Shown one piece after another: positions 38,457 to 46,800 of a stretch of DNA of 64,000 bases (position 1 is the first letter of the stretch; each line of letters begins with the position of its first letter). The notes under the pieces were generated by a model that saw only the letters and a program-made list of their open reading frames with translations, made no database searches and was not told the DNA's origin. This stretch comes from Methylobacterium currus. Lineage in GTDB: Bacteria > Pseudomonadota > Alphaproteobacteria > Rhizobiales > Beijerinckiaceae. Where the stretch lies: positions 4,252,001-4,316,000 of the forward strand of contig NZ_CP028843.1 of the NCBI RefSeq assembly GCF_003058325.1. The letters run 5' to 3'. Both the position numbers and the translations under genes were made by a program.

Positions 38457-40321
38457 CCCTCCGCCTCCAGTTCCCCGCTCACCATCAGCCACTCCTCCTC
38501 CGCGGCGCCCAAGGCCGACGCGGCCTCCGCGCGCATGCGGGCGAGCTCGCCGGCCTTGGCGGCGTCGGTGCGGAAGGCGGTGCCGTCGGCGAGCGCGGCG
38601 TCGATCTTGGCGATGGCGGCCGAGAGCTTCGCCATCCGCGCCTCCACCGTCTCGAGCTTGCGGCGCAACGGCGCCAGGGCCGCCCGGCGCTCGGCATTGG
38701 AGCGGCGCTCCACCGCCTTCGCGCCGCCGGTGGATTCCTGGGTCTTCGCGGCATCCGTCTCCGGGCCGGCGAGCACCAGGCGGCGGTAATCGTCCATGTC
38801 GCCGTCGAAGGGCTTCACGGTGCCGTTGCGGACGAGCCAGAGGCGGTCGGCGCAGGCCTCGACCAGGAACCGGTCGTGGCTCACCAGGATCACCGCGCCC
38901 TCGTAGTCGTTGATCGCCTCGACCAGCGCCTGCCGGCTCTCGATATCGAGGTGGTTGGTCGGCTCGTCGAGGATCAGGAGGTGCGGCCCGTTGAAGGCGG
39001 CGAGGCCCATGAGCAGCCGCGCCTTCTCGCCGCCGGAGAGCTGCGAGACCGGGGTGTCGGCCTTGTGTCCGGGGAAACCGAGGCGGGCGGCAGCCGCCCG
39101 GGCCTTCGCCTCCGGCACGTCCGGCATCAGGTCGCGGACATGCGCATAGGCGCTCTCGGCCGGCCGCAGCTCGTCGAGCTGGTGCTGGGCGAAATAGGCG
39201 ACGTTCATCTTGCCCCAGCGCCGCACCTCGCCCGACAGGGGCTCGAGCCGCCCGCCGATGAGCTTGCAGAAGGTCGACTTGCCGTTGCCGTTGGCCCCTA
39301 ACAGGGCCACCCGGTCGTCGGGGGCGAGCGTGAGGTTGAGGCCCGTCAGCACCGTGCGGTCGGGATAGCCGGCCTGGACCCGCTCCATCGCGACGAGGGG
39401 CGGGGAGAGGGCGCGCTCCGGGCTCGGCAGGTGGATCACCGGCACGTCGTCCTCGATGAGCGCCGCGATCGGCTCCATCTTGGCCAGCCGCTTCATCCGC
39501 GACTGGGCCTGGCGCGCCTTGGTCGCCTTGGCCTTGAAGCGATCGACGAAGCTCTGGAGATGGGCGCGCTCGGCCTCCTGCTTCACCCGCGCCTTGGCCT
39601 GGAGCGTGCGCTTCTCGGCGAGCTGGCGGGCGAAGGACGTGTAGCCGCCGCGATAGAGCGTGAGCTTGCCGCGGTCGAGGTGGAGGATGTGGTCGACCGA
39701 GGTGTCGAGGAGGTCCCGGTCGTGGCTGATGATCAGCGCGGTGCGGGGATAGCGCTCAAGATAGTCGTAGAGCCAGAGCGTGCCCTCGATGTCGAGGTAG
39801 TTGGTCGGCTCGTCGAGGAGGAGCAGGTCCGGCTCGGAGAAGAGCACGGCGGCGAGCGCCACCCGCATCCGCCAGCCGCCGGAGAAGTCGGAGCAGGGCC
39901 GCGCTTGCGCCTCGGCGTCGAAGCCGAGGCCGTGCAGGATCGCGGCGGCGCGGGCCGGGGCCGAGTGGGCGTCGATGTCGACGAGGCGGGTCTCGATCTC
40001 GGCCCGGCGCAGGCCGTCCGCGGTCTCGGCCTCGGCGAGCAGCCGCGCCCGCTCGGTATCGGCGGCGAGCACCACCGCGTGCAGGGTCTCGGGGCCGGCC
40101 GGCGCCTCCTGCGCCACGCCGCCGATCCGCGTGCCCTTCGGCAGCCCGATCGTGCCGCCTTCCGTGGGGATCTCGCCCTGGATGATGCGGAACAGGGTGG
40201 TCTTGCCGGCGCCGTTGCGGCCGACGATCCCGACCCGCGCCCGTTCGGGCAAGGCGAAGCCGGCTTGGTCGAGGATCAGGCGGTCGCCGATCCGGTAGGT
40301 GAGGTCGTTCACGCGGAGCAT
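38453..40321 (-). CDS. ABC-F family ATPase (Uup/YheS-type ribosome-associated)
   Basis: 622 residues. Two ATP-binding domains without a membrane domain. First: Walker A GRNGAGKTTL, signature FSGGWRMRV, Walker B LLLLDEPTNYLD. Second: GANGNGKSTF, LSGGEKARL, LLILDEPTNHLD. A basic linker (about 230-300: FARQLAEKRTLQAKARVKQEAERAHLQ) lies between, and the C-terminal ~90 residues form a coiled coil like Uup. ABC-F proteins bind the ribosomal E site. The methyltransferase gene follows with an ATGA overlap. Confidence 0.94.
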   Translation of the reverse strand: MLRVNDLTYRIGDRLILDQAGFALPERARVGIVGRNGAGKTTLFRIIQGEIPTEGGTIGLPKGTRIGGVAQEAPAGPETLHAVVLAADTERARLLAEAETADGLRRAEIETRLVDIDAHSAPARAAAILHGLGFDAEAQARPCSDFSGGWRMRVALAAVLFSEPDLLLLDEPTNYLDIEGTLWLYDYLERYPRTALIISHDRDLLDTSVDHILHLDRGKLTLYRGGYTSFARQLAEKRTLQAKARVKQEAERAHLQSFVDRFKAKATKARQAQSRMKRLAKMEPIAALIEDDVPVIHLPSPERALSPPLVAMERVQAGYPDRTVLTGLNLTLAPDDRVALLGANGNGKSTFCKLIGGRLEPLSGEVRRWGKMNVAYFAQHQLDELRPAESAYAHVRDLMPDVPEAKARAAAARLGFPGHKADTPVSQLSGGEKARLLMGLAAFNGPHLLILDEPTNHLDIESRQALVEAINDYEGAVILVSHDRFLVEACADRLWLVRNGTVKPFDGDMDDYRRLVLAGPETDAAKTQESTGGAKAVERRSNAERRAALAPLRRKLETVEARMAKLSAAIAKIDAALADGTAFRTDAAKAGELARMRAEAASALGAAEEEWLMVSGELEAEG

Positions 40322-40382
40322 GGCGGCGTTGTGGGGGCGGCGCGACCGGGAGGCAAGGGGCGGGGAAGCGGGACGGCGCGTG

Positions 40383-40412
40383 TTGACAGCGCGGGCCGCC
40401 GCACCGTGTAAG
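40383..40412 (+). promoter_or_regulatory. Sigma-70-type promoter before the nucleotide-sugar dehydrogenase
   Basis: A perfect -35 TTGACA (40383-40388), 18-bp spacer, then TGTAAG (40407-40412) as a weak -10. Transcription would start near 40419-40420, at or next to the ATG, so the message may be leaderless or the real start may be the ATG at 40444. Confidence 0.5.
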
Positions 40413-40419
40413 CGGAGCG

Positions 40420-41820
40420 ATGACAGCCGAGCCCGGACCCGCCATGACGTCCCCCTCCGCGACGCTCGCCTCAGAGACGCTTCCCTCCGAGACGCTCCCC
40501 TCCGGGACGCTTGGCCGGCTCCTCTCCGAGCGGCGGGCGCTGATCGGCATCGTCGGCCTCGGCTATGTCGGGCTGCCGCTGGCGCTCGCCGCGCTCCGGG
40601 CCGGCTTCTCCGTGCTCGGCTTCGACGTCGATCCCGGCCGCGTCGCGGCCTTGAACCGGGGCGAGGGGGCGTTTCACCACATCCCGGGCGAGGCTCTGGG
40701 TCCGGCGCTGGCGGCGGGCACCTTCGCGGCCACCGGCGACATGGCGCGGCTGAACGAGCCCGACGCGGTGCTGATCTGCGTGCCGACGCCACTCACCCGC
40801 CACCGCGAGCCCGACCTGTCCTATGTCGAGGCCACGGCGCGGGCCGTCGCCGCGGCCTTGCGGCCGGGCCAGCTCGTGGTGCTCGAATCGACCACCTATC
40901 CGGGTACCACCGCCGAGGTGATGCGGCCGATCCTGGAGGCCGGCGGCCTGCGCTCCGGACGCGACTTCTTCCTCGCCTACTCGCCGGAGCGCGAGGATCC
41001 GGGCAACGGGGAGTTCGACACCGCCCGCATCCCCAAGGTGGTGGGGGCGGACGACGCCGCCGCCCGGAGCCTGGCGGAAGCGCTGTACGGGGCGCTGGTG
41101 GTGCGCACGGTGCCGGTCTCGTCGGCCGCCGCCGCCGAGGCGGTGAAGCTCACGGAAAACATCTTCCGCTCGGTCAACATCGCCCTCGTGAACGAGTTGA
41201 AGCTCGTCTACGACGCGATGGGCATCGACGTCTGGGAGGTGATCCAGGCGGCGGCCACCAAGCCCTTCGGCTTCATGCCGTTCCAGCCCGGCCCGGGTCT
41301 CGGGGGCCACTGCATCCCGATCGACCCATTCTATCTCGCCTGGAAGGCGCGGGAATTCGACGTGCCGGCCCGCTTCGTGGAACTGGCCGGCGAGGTCAAC
41401 ACGCGCATGCCCTACCACGTGGTCGAGCGCCTGGCCGCCGCCGTCGATCGCACCGGGCGCGCCTTCTCGGGCGCCCGGGTGCTGGTGCTGGGGCTCTCCT
41501 ACAAGCGCAACGTCGAGGATACCCGCGAGAGTCCGGCCCTGAAGCTGATCCGGCTGATCGAGGCGCGCGGTGCGGCCGCGCTCTACCACGACCCCCTGGT
41601 GCCGGTCCTGCCGGCGACCCGCGAGCATCCGGAGCTCGCCGGGCGGCGTTCGGAGCCCCTGACGCCCGAGACCCTGCGGGCCGTCGACGCGGTGCTGATC
41701 GCCACAGACCATGACGGCGTCGATTATGCCCTGGTTGCGAGGCATACCCGGCTGGTGGTCGACACCCGCAACGTGATGGCGCGGCATGGACTAACAGGTG
41801 CGACGATCGTGAAGGCGTAA
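40420..41820 (+). CDS. Nucleotide-sugar dehydrogenase (UDP-sugar 6-dehydrogenase, WbpA/WecC-type)
   Basis: 466 residues. It oxidises the C6 hydroxyl of a UDP-hexose to an acid in two steps with NAD. The Rossmann start is IGIVGLGYVGLPLALAALRAGF. Substrate and catalytic parts include VLICVPTPLTRHREPDLSYV, KLTENIFRSVNIALVNEL and the catalytic-Cys motif GPGLGGHCIPIDPFYLAWKA, then GLSYKRNVEDTRESPALKL. WbpA-type (UDP-N-acetylglucosamine) and plain UDP-glucose enzymes cannot be separated here. The first 30 residues include four copies of a 5-residue repeat. ATG 40420 has GGAG nearby; 40444 is an alternative. Confidence 0.93.
   Translation: MTAEPGPAMTSPSATLASETLPSETLPSGTLGRLLSERRALIGIVGLGYVGLPLALAALRAGFSVLGFDVDPGRVAALNRGEGAFHHIPGEALGPALAAGTFAATGDMARLNEPDAVLICVPTPLTRHREPDLSYVEATARAVAAALRPGQLVVLESTTYPGTTAEVMRPILEAGGLRSGRDFFLAYSPEREDPGNGEFDTARIPKVVGADDAAARSLAEALYGALVVRTVPVSSAAAAEAVKLTENIFRSVNIALVNELKLVYDAMGIDVWEVIQAAATKPFGFMPFQPGPGLGGHCIPIDPFYLAWKAREFDVPARFVELAGEVNTRMPYHVVERLAAAVDRTGRAFSGARVLVLGLSYKRNVEDTRESPALKLIRLIEARGAAALYHDPLVPVLPATREHPELAGRRSEPLTPETLRAVDAVLIATDHDGVDYALVARHTRLVVDTRNVMARHGLTGATIVKA
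40450..40509. repeat. Four 15-bp tandem repeats at the start of the dehydrogenase gene
   Basis: Four imperfect 15-bp units (40450-40464, 40465-40479, 40480-40494, 40495-40509), each ending GACG, encode a run of SATLA-SETLP-SETLP-SGTLG pentapeptides. In frame and close to the start codon, as in the HAD-UbiA gene. Confidence 0.9.
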
Positions 41821-41963
41821 AACCCGAGAAAATCGCGGGCCGACTGACACATGACCGCGCGCAAGCCCTGCCGCACCCTGGCGAGCGCGGCCGCGCCGGG
41901 CTAAGAACGCGCGGGCGGGATTTTGGGTTGGCAGTCCCGCACGCGCGGGGTCGAGGGCAGCAG

Positions 41964-42650
41964 ATGGGTCGGCTCGCAGGGTTTCCCTTCTTCAAGGACG
42001 CGGGCATCGACCTGATCTCGTACGAATCGCGCTGCATCTGGCGCCGTTTCGACGCCAACGAGATCCTGGTCGATTTCGACGACGCCTCGACCGACGTCTA
42101 CCTGCTCGCCTCCGGCGAGGTGCGGATCCTCAACCGGACCCAGTCGGGCAAGGAGGTGATCCTGGGCGAGATGCGGGCCGGGGAGTTCTTCGGCGAGCTC
42201 GCGGCGATCGACGGGGTCAGCCGCTCGGCCAACGTCACGGCGCTCACCCGGGGCGAACTCTGCGTGGTGCCGGCGGCGGTCTTCCGCGAGATCGTGTTCG
42301 CGGCACCGCCGATCGCCGACCGGCTGCTGCGGCTCCTCGCCAAGCGGGTGCGGATGCTCAACGCCCGGCTGATGGAGCACGCGGTCCTCGACCTGCGCCA
42401 CCGCCTCTACGCCGAGCTCCTGCGCCTCTCCGCGCCCCGGCCCGGCACCGACGGCGAGCGCGCGGTGAGCCCGCCGCCCTACCACCACGTGCTCGCCGCC
42501 CGCATCGGCTGCCGCCGCGAGCAGGTGACGCGGGAATTCACCGTGATGGCCCAGGAAGGCCTCGTCGACCGCACCCGCGGCGCCCTCATCCTGCGCCGGC
42601 CCGACATCCTGGAGGCCCGGGTGGCGGAGGCGCTGAGGGAGGACGCGTGA
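41964..42650 (+). CDS. Crp/Fnr-family transcription regulator
   Basis: 228 residues. The cyclic-nucleotide-binding fold (about 20-140) shows VYLLASGEVRILNRTQSGKEVILGEMRAGEFFGELAAIDGVSRSANVTALT. The Crp-type helix-turn-helix at the C-terminus shows HHVLAARIGCRREQVTREFTVMAQEGLVDR. No N-terminal Cys cluster is present, so it is not an oxygen-sensing Fnr. ATG 41964 follows GAGGGCAG. The regulon is unknown; the nearest genes are the dehydrogenase upstream and the hydrolase operon that converges. Confidence 0.9.
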   Translation: MGRLAGFPFFKDAGIDLISYESRCIWRRFDANEILVDFDDASTDVYLLASGEVRILNRTQSGKEVILGEMRAGEFFGELAAIDGVSRSANVTALTRGELCVVPAAVFREIVFAAPPIADRLLRLLAKRVRMLNARLMEHAVLDLRHRLYAELLRLSAPRPGTDGERAVSPPPYHHVLAARIGCRREQVTREFTVMAQEGLVDRTRGALILRRPDILEARVAEALREDA

Positions 42651-42684
42651 GCGCCGCGGACGCGTAGCGGCGTCCTGCTGACGC

Positions 42685-43911
42685 TCAGGTCCCGCACAAG
42701 TCCCGTACCACGTCGAGCATCACCGCGGCGCCCGCCACGAGGTCGGCATCCGCCGTGCGCTCGGCCGGGCTGTGGCTGATCCCTCCGATGCTCGGCACGA
42801 AGATCATCGCGGCGGGGCAGAGCCGGGCCATCATCTGGGCGTCGTGGCCGGCGCCGGAGGTCATGCGCCGGACCGACAGGCCACGGGCCCGCGCCGCCGC
42901 CTCGATCCTCCGGACGATCCCGGAATCGAAGGTCACCGGGTCGAACCGGGCGAGCCGCCGGACCGTCACGGTCACGTTCTCGCGACGCGCCAGGCCGTCG
43001 AGCCGCTGCCTGAGATCGGCCTCGAAGGCGGCGAGGCGGCCCGCATCCGGATCGCGCAGGTCGATCGTGAGGACGGCGCGGGCCGGGATGACGTTGATCG
43101 CGTCGGGCTCCAGGCGCAGGCGCCCGACCGTGGCGACGCTGCGGCCGTTGCCGGCTCCTGCGCGCTCGCGCAGCCACGCCACCAGGAGCGCCGCGGCGAC
43201 GCCGGCATCCCGGCGCAAGTCCATCGGCGTGGTGCCGGCATGGTTCGCCGCCCCCTCGATCGTGACCTCCTGCCAGGAGATGCCCTGCAGGTCCTCGACC
43301 GCGCCGATCGCGACGCCCTCCCGCTCCAGCACCGGCCCCTGCTCGACATGGAGCTCGAGATAGGCGTGCGGGCGCAAGGTCCCCGGCGCCTCGGAGCCGG
43401 CATAGCCGATCCGCGCCAGCTCCTCGCCGAGCACCGTGCCGTCGGTGCCCACGGTCGCGAGCGCCGCCTCGACGGAGAGGCCGCCGGCATAGACCAGCGA
43501 GCCCAGCATGTCGGGGGCGTAGCGCACGCCCTCCTCGTTGGTGAAGGCGGCGAGCGCCAGGGGGCGCGTCGGGACGTCGCCCGCCGCGCGCAGGGCCTCG
43601 ATCACCGCGAGGCCGGCGAGCACCCCGGTGCAGCCGTCATAGGCTCCCGCATCGATCACCGTGTCGATGTGCGAGCCCATCATCACCGGGCCCGAGCCGG
43701 TGCCGGACGGGTCCCACAGGCCGATCAGGTTGCCGATCCGGTCGACCCGCACGTCGAGCCCGGCCTCGCGCATCCAGCCCGTGACGAGGTCGCGCCCGGC
43801 CCGGTCCGCGTCCGAGGCGGCGAGGCGGGTCCGCCGGCCCTGCCCGTCGCGGCCGATTTCGGCGAGGGCGGCGAGGCGGCCGAGGAAGCGGGCGGCGTCG
43901 ATGGACAGCAT
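42685..43911 (-). CDS. M20-type Zn-dependent hydrolase (allantoate/carbamoyl-amino-acid amidohydrolase)
   Basis: 408 residues. Family segments are RLAALAEIGRDGQGRRTRLAASDADRAGRD, GSHIDTVIDAGAYDGCTGVLAG (metal-binding His and Asp), FTNEEGVRY (Glu-Glu), LELHVEQGPVLERE (His), ITIDLRDPD and TSGAGHDAQMMA (last His). Such enzymes release ammonia and CO2 or an acyl group from N-carbamoyl or related compounds. It is the last gene of a three-gene unit with the M20 amidohydrolase (7 bp gap) and the DpaL-like enzyme. Confidence 0.93.
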   Translation of the reverse strand: MLSIDAARFLGRLAALAEIGRDGQGRRTRLAASDADRAGRDLVTGWMREAGLDVRVDRIGNLIGLWDPSGTGSGPVMMGSHIDTVIDAGAYDGCTGVLAGLAVIEALRAAGDVPTRPLALAAFTNEEGVRYAPDMLGSLVYAGGLSVEAALATVGTDGTVLGEELARIGYAGSEAPGTLRPHAYLELHVEQGPVLEREGVAIGAVEDLQGISWQEVTIEGAANHAGTTPMDLRRDAGVAAALLVAWLRERAGAGNGRSVATVGRLRLEPDAINVIPARAVLTIDLRDPDAGRLAAFEADLRQRLDGLARRENVTVTVRRLARFDPVTFDSGIVRRIEAAARARGLSVRRMTSGAGHDAQMMARLCPAAMIFVPSIGGISHSPAERTADADLVAGAAVMLDVVRDLCGT

Positions 43912-43918
43912 CGGGGCC

Positions 43919-45091
43919 TCAGGGAGAAACGGGCAGGCGGCGGCGGACGAGGGCGACGTGGTAGGCCACACCGAAGGGCAGGGCGGCATCGTCGAAATCG
44001 TAGGTCGGGTTGTGGAGCGGCGCCGAGGCCTCGCCGTTGCCGAGGAAGACGAAGCAGCCGGGCACATGGGCGAGGAAGCGGGCGAAATCCTCCGATCCGG
44101 TCATCGGCGCCCCCGCGACGGCGACGGCTTTCGCCCCGAGCGCGGCGGCGGCGGCGGCCAGGGCCTCTTCCGTGAGGGCCGGATCGTTCAGGAGGGGCAC
44201 GAATTCGCGGGTATAGGCGACCTCGGCTGCGACGCCATAGGCCCGGGCGGTGCCCTCCGCGACCACACGCATCTGCCGCTCGATCTCGGTGCTGATATCG
44301 GGCCGGAAGCTGCGCGCGTCGCCGAGGATGCGCGCCTGCCCCGGCAGGGCGTTGCGGGTGCCGTCGGTGATCAGCTCCGTCACCGAGACGATCCCGATCT
44401 CCGTCGGATCGAGGCGGCGCGACACGATGGTCTGGAGGCTCATGACGGTGGCGCAGGCCGCGACCAGCACCTCGTTGGCCGCATGCGGCCGGGCGGCGTG
44501 ACCGCCGACGCCCCGCAGGACGATCTCGAAATTGTCCTCCGCCGACATGATCGGGCCGGGACGCGTCTCGAGACGGCCGAGCCCGAGACCCGGCAGATTG
44601 TGGAGACCGTGGATCTCGTCGAAGGGGAACCGCTCCATCAGCCCGTCCTCGAGCATCGCAAGGGCGCCGCGGCCCCATTCCTCGGCGGGCTGGAACAGGA
44701 AGCGCACCGTGCCGTCGAAGCCGCCCTCCGTGGCGAGCTGCCGGGCGGCGGCGAGCAGCATCGCCGTGTGGCCGTCATGGCCGCAGGCATGCATGGTGCC
44801 TGGGTTGCGCGAGCGGTGGGGGTGCGCACCTTGCTCGAGGATGCGCAAGGCGTCCATGTCGGCGCGCAACGCGATCGACCGTTTGCCGCTGCCGCGCCGG
44901 AGCGTGCCGACGACGCCCGTCCCACCGATTCCCTCGACGACCTCGTCGAGGCCGAAGTCCCGCAGCTTTGCCGCCACGAAGGCGCTGGTGCGCCGCTCCT
45001 CGAAGCCGAATTCGGGATGGGCGTGCAGGTCGCGCCGCCAGGCGACCACATCATGCAAGAGGGGGGGCGAGTGGGCGGAATCGGTCGTCAT
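43919..45091 (-). CDS. M20D-type amidohydrolase (hippurate / N-acyl-amino-acid hydrolase)
   Basis: 390 residues. Metal and catalytic motifs in order: RRDLHAHPEFGFEE, ADMDALRI, TMHACGHDGHTAML, FQPAEEWGRGA, and the last TGSEDFARFL. The dimerisation domain occupies about 185-290 (RGVGGHAARPHAANEVLVA). It releases amino acids from acylated or aryl forms. ATG 45091 overlaps the stop of the DpaL-like gene as ATGA, so translation is coupled. The pathway partners suggest catabolism of an acylated amino acid or diamino acid. Confidence 0.93.
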   Translation of the reverse strand: MTTDSAHSPPLLHDVVAWRRDLHAHPEFGFEERRTSAFVAAKLRDFGLDEVVEGIGGTGVVGTLRRGSGKRSIALRADMDALRILEQGAHPHRSRNPGTMHACGHDGHTAMLLAAARQLATEGGFDGTVRFLFQPAEEWGRGALAMLEDGLMERFPFDEIHGLHNLPGLGLGRLETRPGPIMSAEDNFEIVLRGVGGHAARPHAANEVLVAACATVMSLQTIVSRRLDPTEIGIVSVTELITDGTRNALPGQARILGDARSFRPDISTEIERQMRVVAEGTARAYGVAAEVAYTREFVPLLNDPALTEEALAAAAAALGAKAVAVAGAPMTGSEDFARFLAHVPGCFVFLGNGEASAPLHNPTYDFDDAALPFGVAYHVALVRRRLPVSP

Positions 45092-46161
45092 CGCGGCTCC
45101 TCCGACGCATCCTCCGGCAGGGTGCCCTCTGTGACGAGGACGAGGAGACGACTGTCCCGATCGAGGTGGAACTCCGCCGCCCGGGCCGGATCGGCGAGGA
45201 TCGCCAGGGCACCGGCGAGGCCCGCGGCGCCGGAGGGCGTCGTCGCGGGGCCGCCCGCCTCGGCGAGAACCTGCGGGGCATCCATCAGCTCGGCCTCGGT
45301 CACGGTCGCGACCCGGACGCCGTGGCGCCGCAAGACCGTGAGCGCCGGAGCGCTGGCCTCGCCGCAGGACAGCATCTCGGCGGCCGTGTGGAGGTCCCCC
45401 GGCACCCGGACCGGCCGGCCGGCGGCCAGCGCCGGGGCGAGACAGGCCGCCCGCTCGGGCTCCACCGCCACGACGAGGCCGGGGGGCTCGAGCCAGCCGG
45501 CCAGCCCCTCGGCCATCGCGGCGGCGAGGCCGCCGACGCCGGCCTGGACGAAGAGATGGGTCGGGCGCGATCGGGCCCCAGTCTGGTCGCGGATCTCCGC
45601 CGCCATCACGCCGTAGCCGGCCATGACGTCGCGCACGATGCCGTCCTCGGGATCGTCGGTGGTGTCGGCGACGAGCAGGCCGGCGCCCGCCCGGGCCGCC
45701 GCCGCCGCGGCCTCGACCGCGTCGTCGTAGGTGCCGGCGATCCGGACGATCTCGGCGCCCTCGTCGGCGATGCGCCGCGCCCGCGCCGGCGGCACGCCCG
45801 CATGCAGGAAGACCCGCGCCGGCGCGCCGGCGAACCGCGCCGCCGCGGCCACCGCCAGGCCGTGATTGCCGTCGCTGGCGCAGACCAGGGCCGGAAGGCC
45901 GGAAGGCCGGGCCGCCAGCAGCGCGGGCAGGTCCATCCCGGCGGCGCGGGCGAGCGCCGTCAGGCCCGCATAGGTGCCACCCAGCGACTTGAAGCTGCCG
46001 AGCATCCGGCGCCCCTCGTCCTTGGCGAGGACCTGCGCGACGCCGAGCCGCTGCGCCAGGGCCGGCAGCGCGAGGAGGGGCGTCGGCGCATAGGCCGGAT
46101 CAAGATCGCGCAGGGCGGAGGCGATCGCCGCGGCGGGCAGGGGAGGGGCGGAGTTCGTCAT
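45088..46161 (-). CDS. PLP-dependent lyase, diaminopropionate ammonia-lyase-like
   Basis: 357 residues, somewhat shorter than the ~400 of the usual DpaL. The PLP lysine is in GSFKSLGGTYAG (K58). Fold-type II features are CASDGNHGLAVAAAARFAGA, then the glycine-rich VQAGVGGLAAAMAEGL, and the TPSGAAGLAG C-terminal. The N-terminus PTPLLALPALAQRLGVAQVLAKDEGRRM agrees with DpaL/threonine-dehydratase relatives. It should deaminate a diamino or hydroxy amino acid. It heads a coupled operon with two hydrolases, like the ygeX-ygeY linkage. The Lrp-type regulator gene is divergent. Confidence 0.85.
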   Translation of the reverse strand: MTNSAPPLPAAAIASALRDLDPAYAPTPLLALPALAQRLGVAQVLAKDEGRRMLGSFKSLGGTYAGLTALARAAGMDLPALLAARPSGLPALVCASDGNHGLAVAAAARFAGAPARVFLHAGVPPARARRIADEGAEIVRIAGTYDDAVEAAAAAARAGAGLLVADTTDDPEDGIVRDVMAGYGVMAAEIRDQTGARSRPTHLFVQAGVGGLAAAMAEGLAGWLEPPGLVVAVEPERAACLAPALAAGRPVRVPGDLHTAAEMLSCGEASAPALTVLRRHGVRVATVTEAELMDAPQVLAEAGGPATTPSGAAGLAGALAILADPARAAEFHLDRDSRLLVLVTEGTLPEDASEEPR

Positions 46162-46187
46162 GACCGGGAGGATGCCGGAACCGCACG

Positions 46188-46207
46188 ACGATTGGCGCCG
46201 AAATCGT
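46188..46207. promoter_or_regulatory. Candidate operator between dpaL-like operon and Lrp gene
   Basis: Dyad ACGATT-N8-AATCGT (46188-46207), with an inner GGCGCC, in the 84-bp divergent gap. It is well placed for the Lrp-family regulator to control both genes. Confidence 0.4.
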
Positions 46208-46245
46208 GCTAGCGTGCGGCGGTTTTCGCCATTCGCGAGCGATCC

Positions 46246-46701
46246 ATGCCGGAAAGCGCCACCCTCGACCGGTTCGACCACGCCCTGCTCGCGGCGGTCC
46301 AGGCCGACAACCTGACGCCGGCGCGAATCCTGGCCGAGCGCGTCGGCCTGTCGGAGAGCGCGGTGCTGCGGCGCCTGCGGCGGCTCCGCCAGGACGGCGT
46401 CATCGTCGCCGACGTGGCATTGGTGCATCCGGCAATCCTCGGCACCCCGCTCTGCCTGCACGTGCTCGTCTCGCTGGAGCGCGAGACCTCCGACCGGCTC
46501 GACGCGTTCGTGCGCCGCCTGCGCGAGCGTCCGGAGGTCCGGGCGGCGTGGTACGTGACCGGCGAGGCCGATTTCGTGCTGGAGCTGCGCCTGCGGGACA
46601 TGGCGGAGTACGAGGCCTTCACCCGGGCGGTGTTCCACGACGACCCGAACGTGCGCGCGTTCCGGACGCTGGTGGCGATGCGGCAGGTGATCGGGGTCTG
46701 A
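46246..46701 (+). CDS. Lrp/AsnC-family transcription regulator
   Basis: 151 residues, normal size. The helix-turn-helix sits at about 8-60 (LDRFDHALLAAVQADNLTPARILAERVGLSESAVLRRLRRLRQDGVIVAD) and the RAM ligand domain after it (LCLHVLVSLERE, VRAAWYVTGEADFVLELRLRDMAEYEAF). It is divergent from the DpaL-like operon, whose expression it presumably controls in response to an amino acid. The stop lies in the first unit of the 14-bp repeat array. Confidence 0.92.
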   Translation: MPESATLDRFDHALLAAVQADNLTPARILAERVGLSESAVLRRLRRLRQDGVIVADVALVHPAILGTPLCLHVLVSLERETSDRLDAFVRRLRERPEVRAAWYVTGEADFVLELRLRDMAEYEAFTRAVFHDDPNVRAFRTLVAMRQVIGV

Positions 46702-46772
46702 CGATCGGGGCCTGACGATCGGGGTCTGACGATCGGGGCCTGACGATCGGGGTCTGACGATCGGGGTCCGAC
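46689..46772. repeat. Six tandem 14-bp repeats over the lrp stop codon
   Basis: Six units GATCGGGGTCTGAC (46689-46772), units 2 and 4 with GCC for GTC, unit 6 with GTCCGAC; hence a 28-bp higher-order period. The first copy encodes the last residues and TGA stop of the Lrp protein, so the array has grown outward from the gene end. Confidence 0.92.
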
Positions 46773-46800
46773 GGCCCGGGTGGCCGGATGGGCGCGGCGG

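Noticed and set aside
46689..46772. 14-bp repeat array as a CRISPR
   Set aside because: Units are contiguous with no unique spacers and too short.
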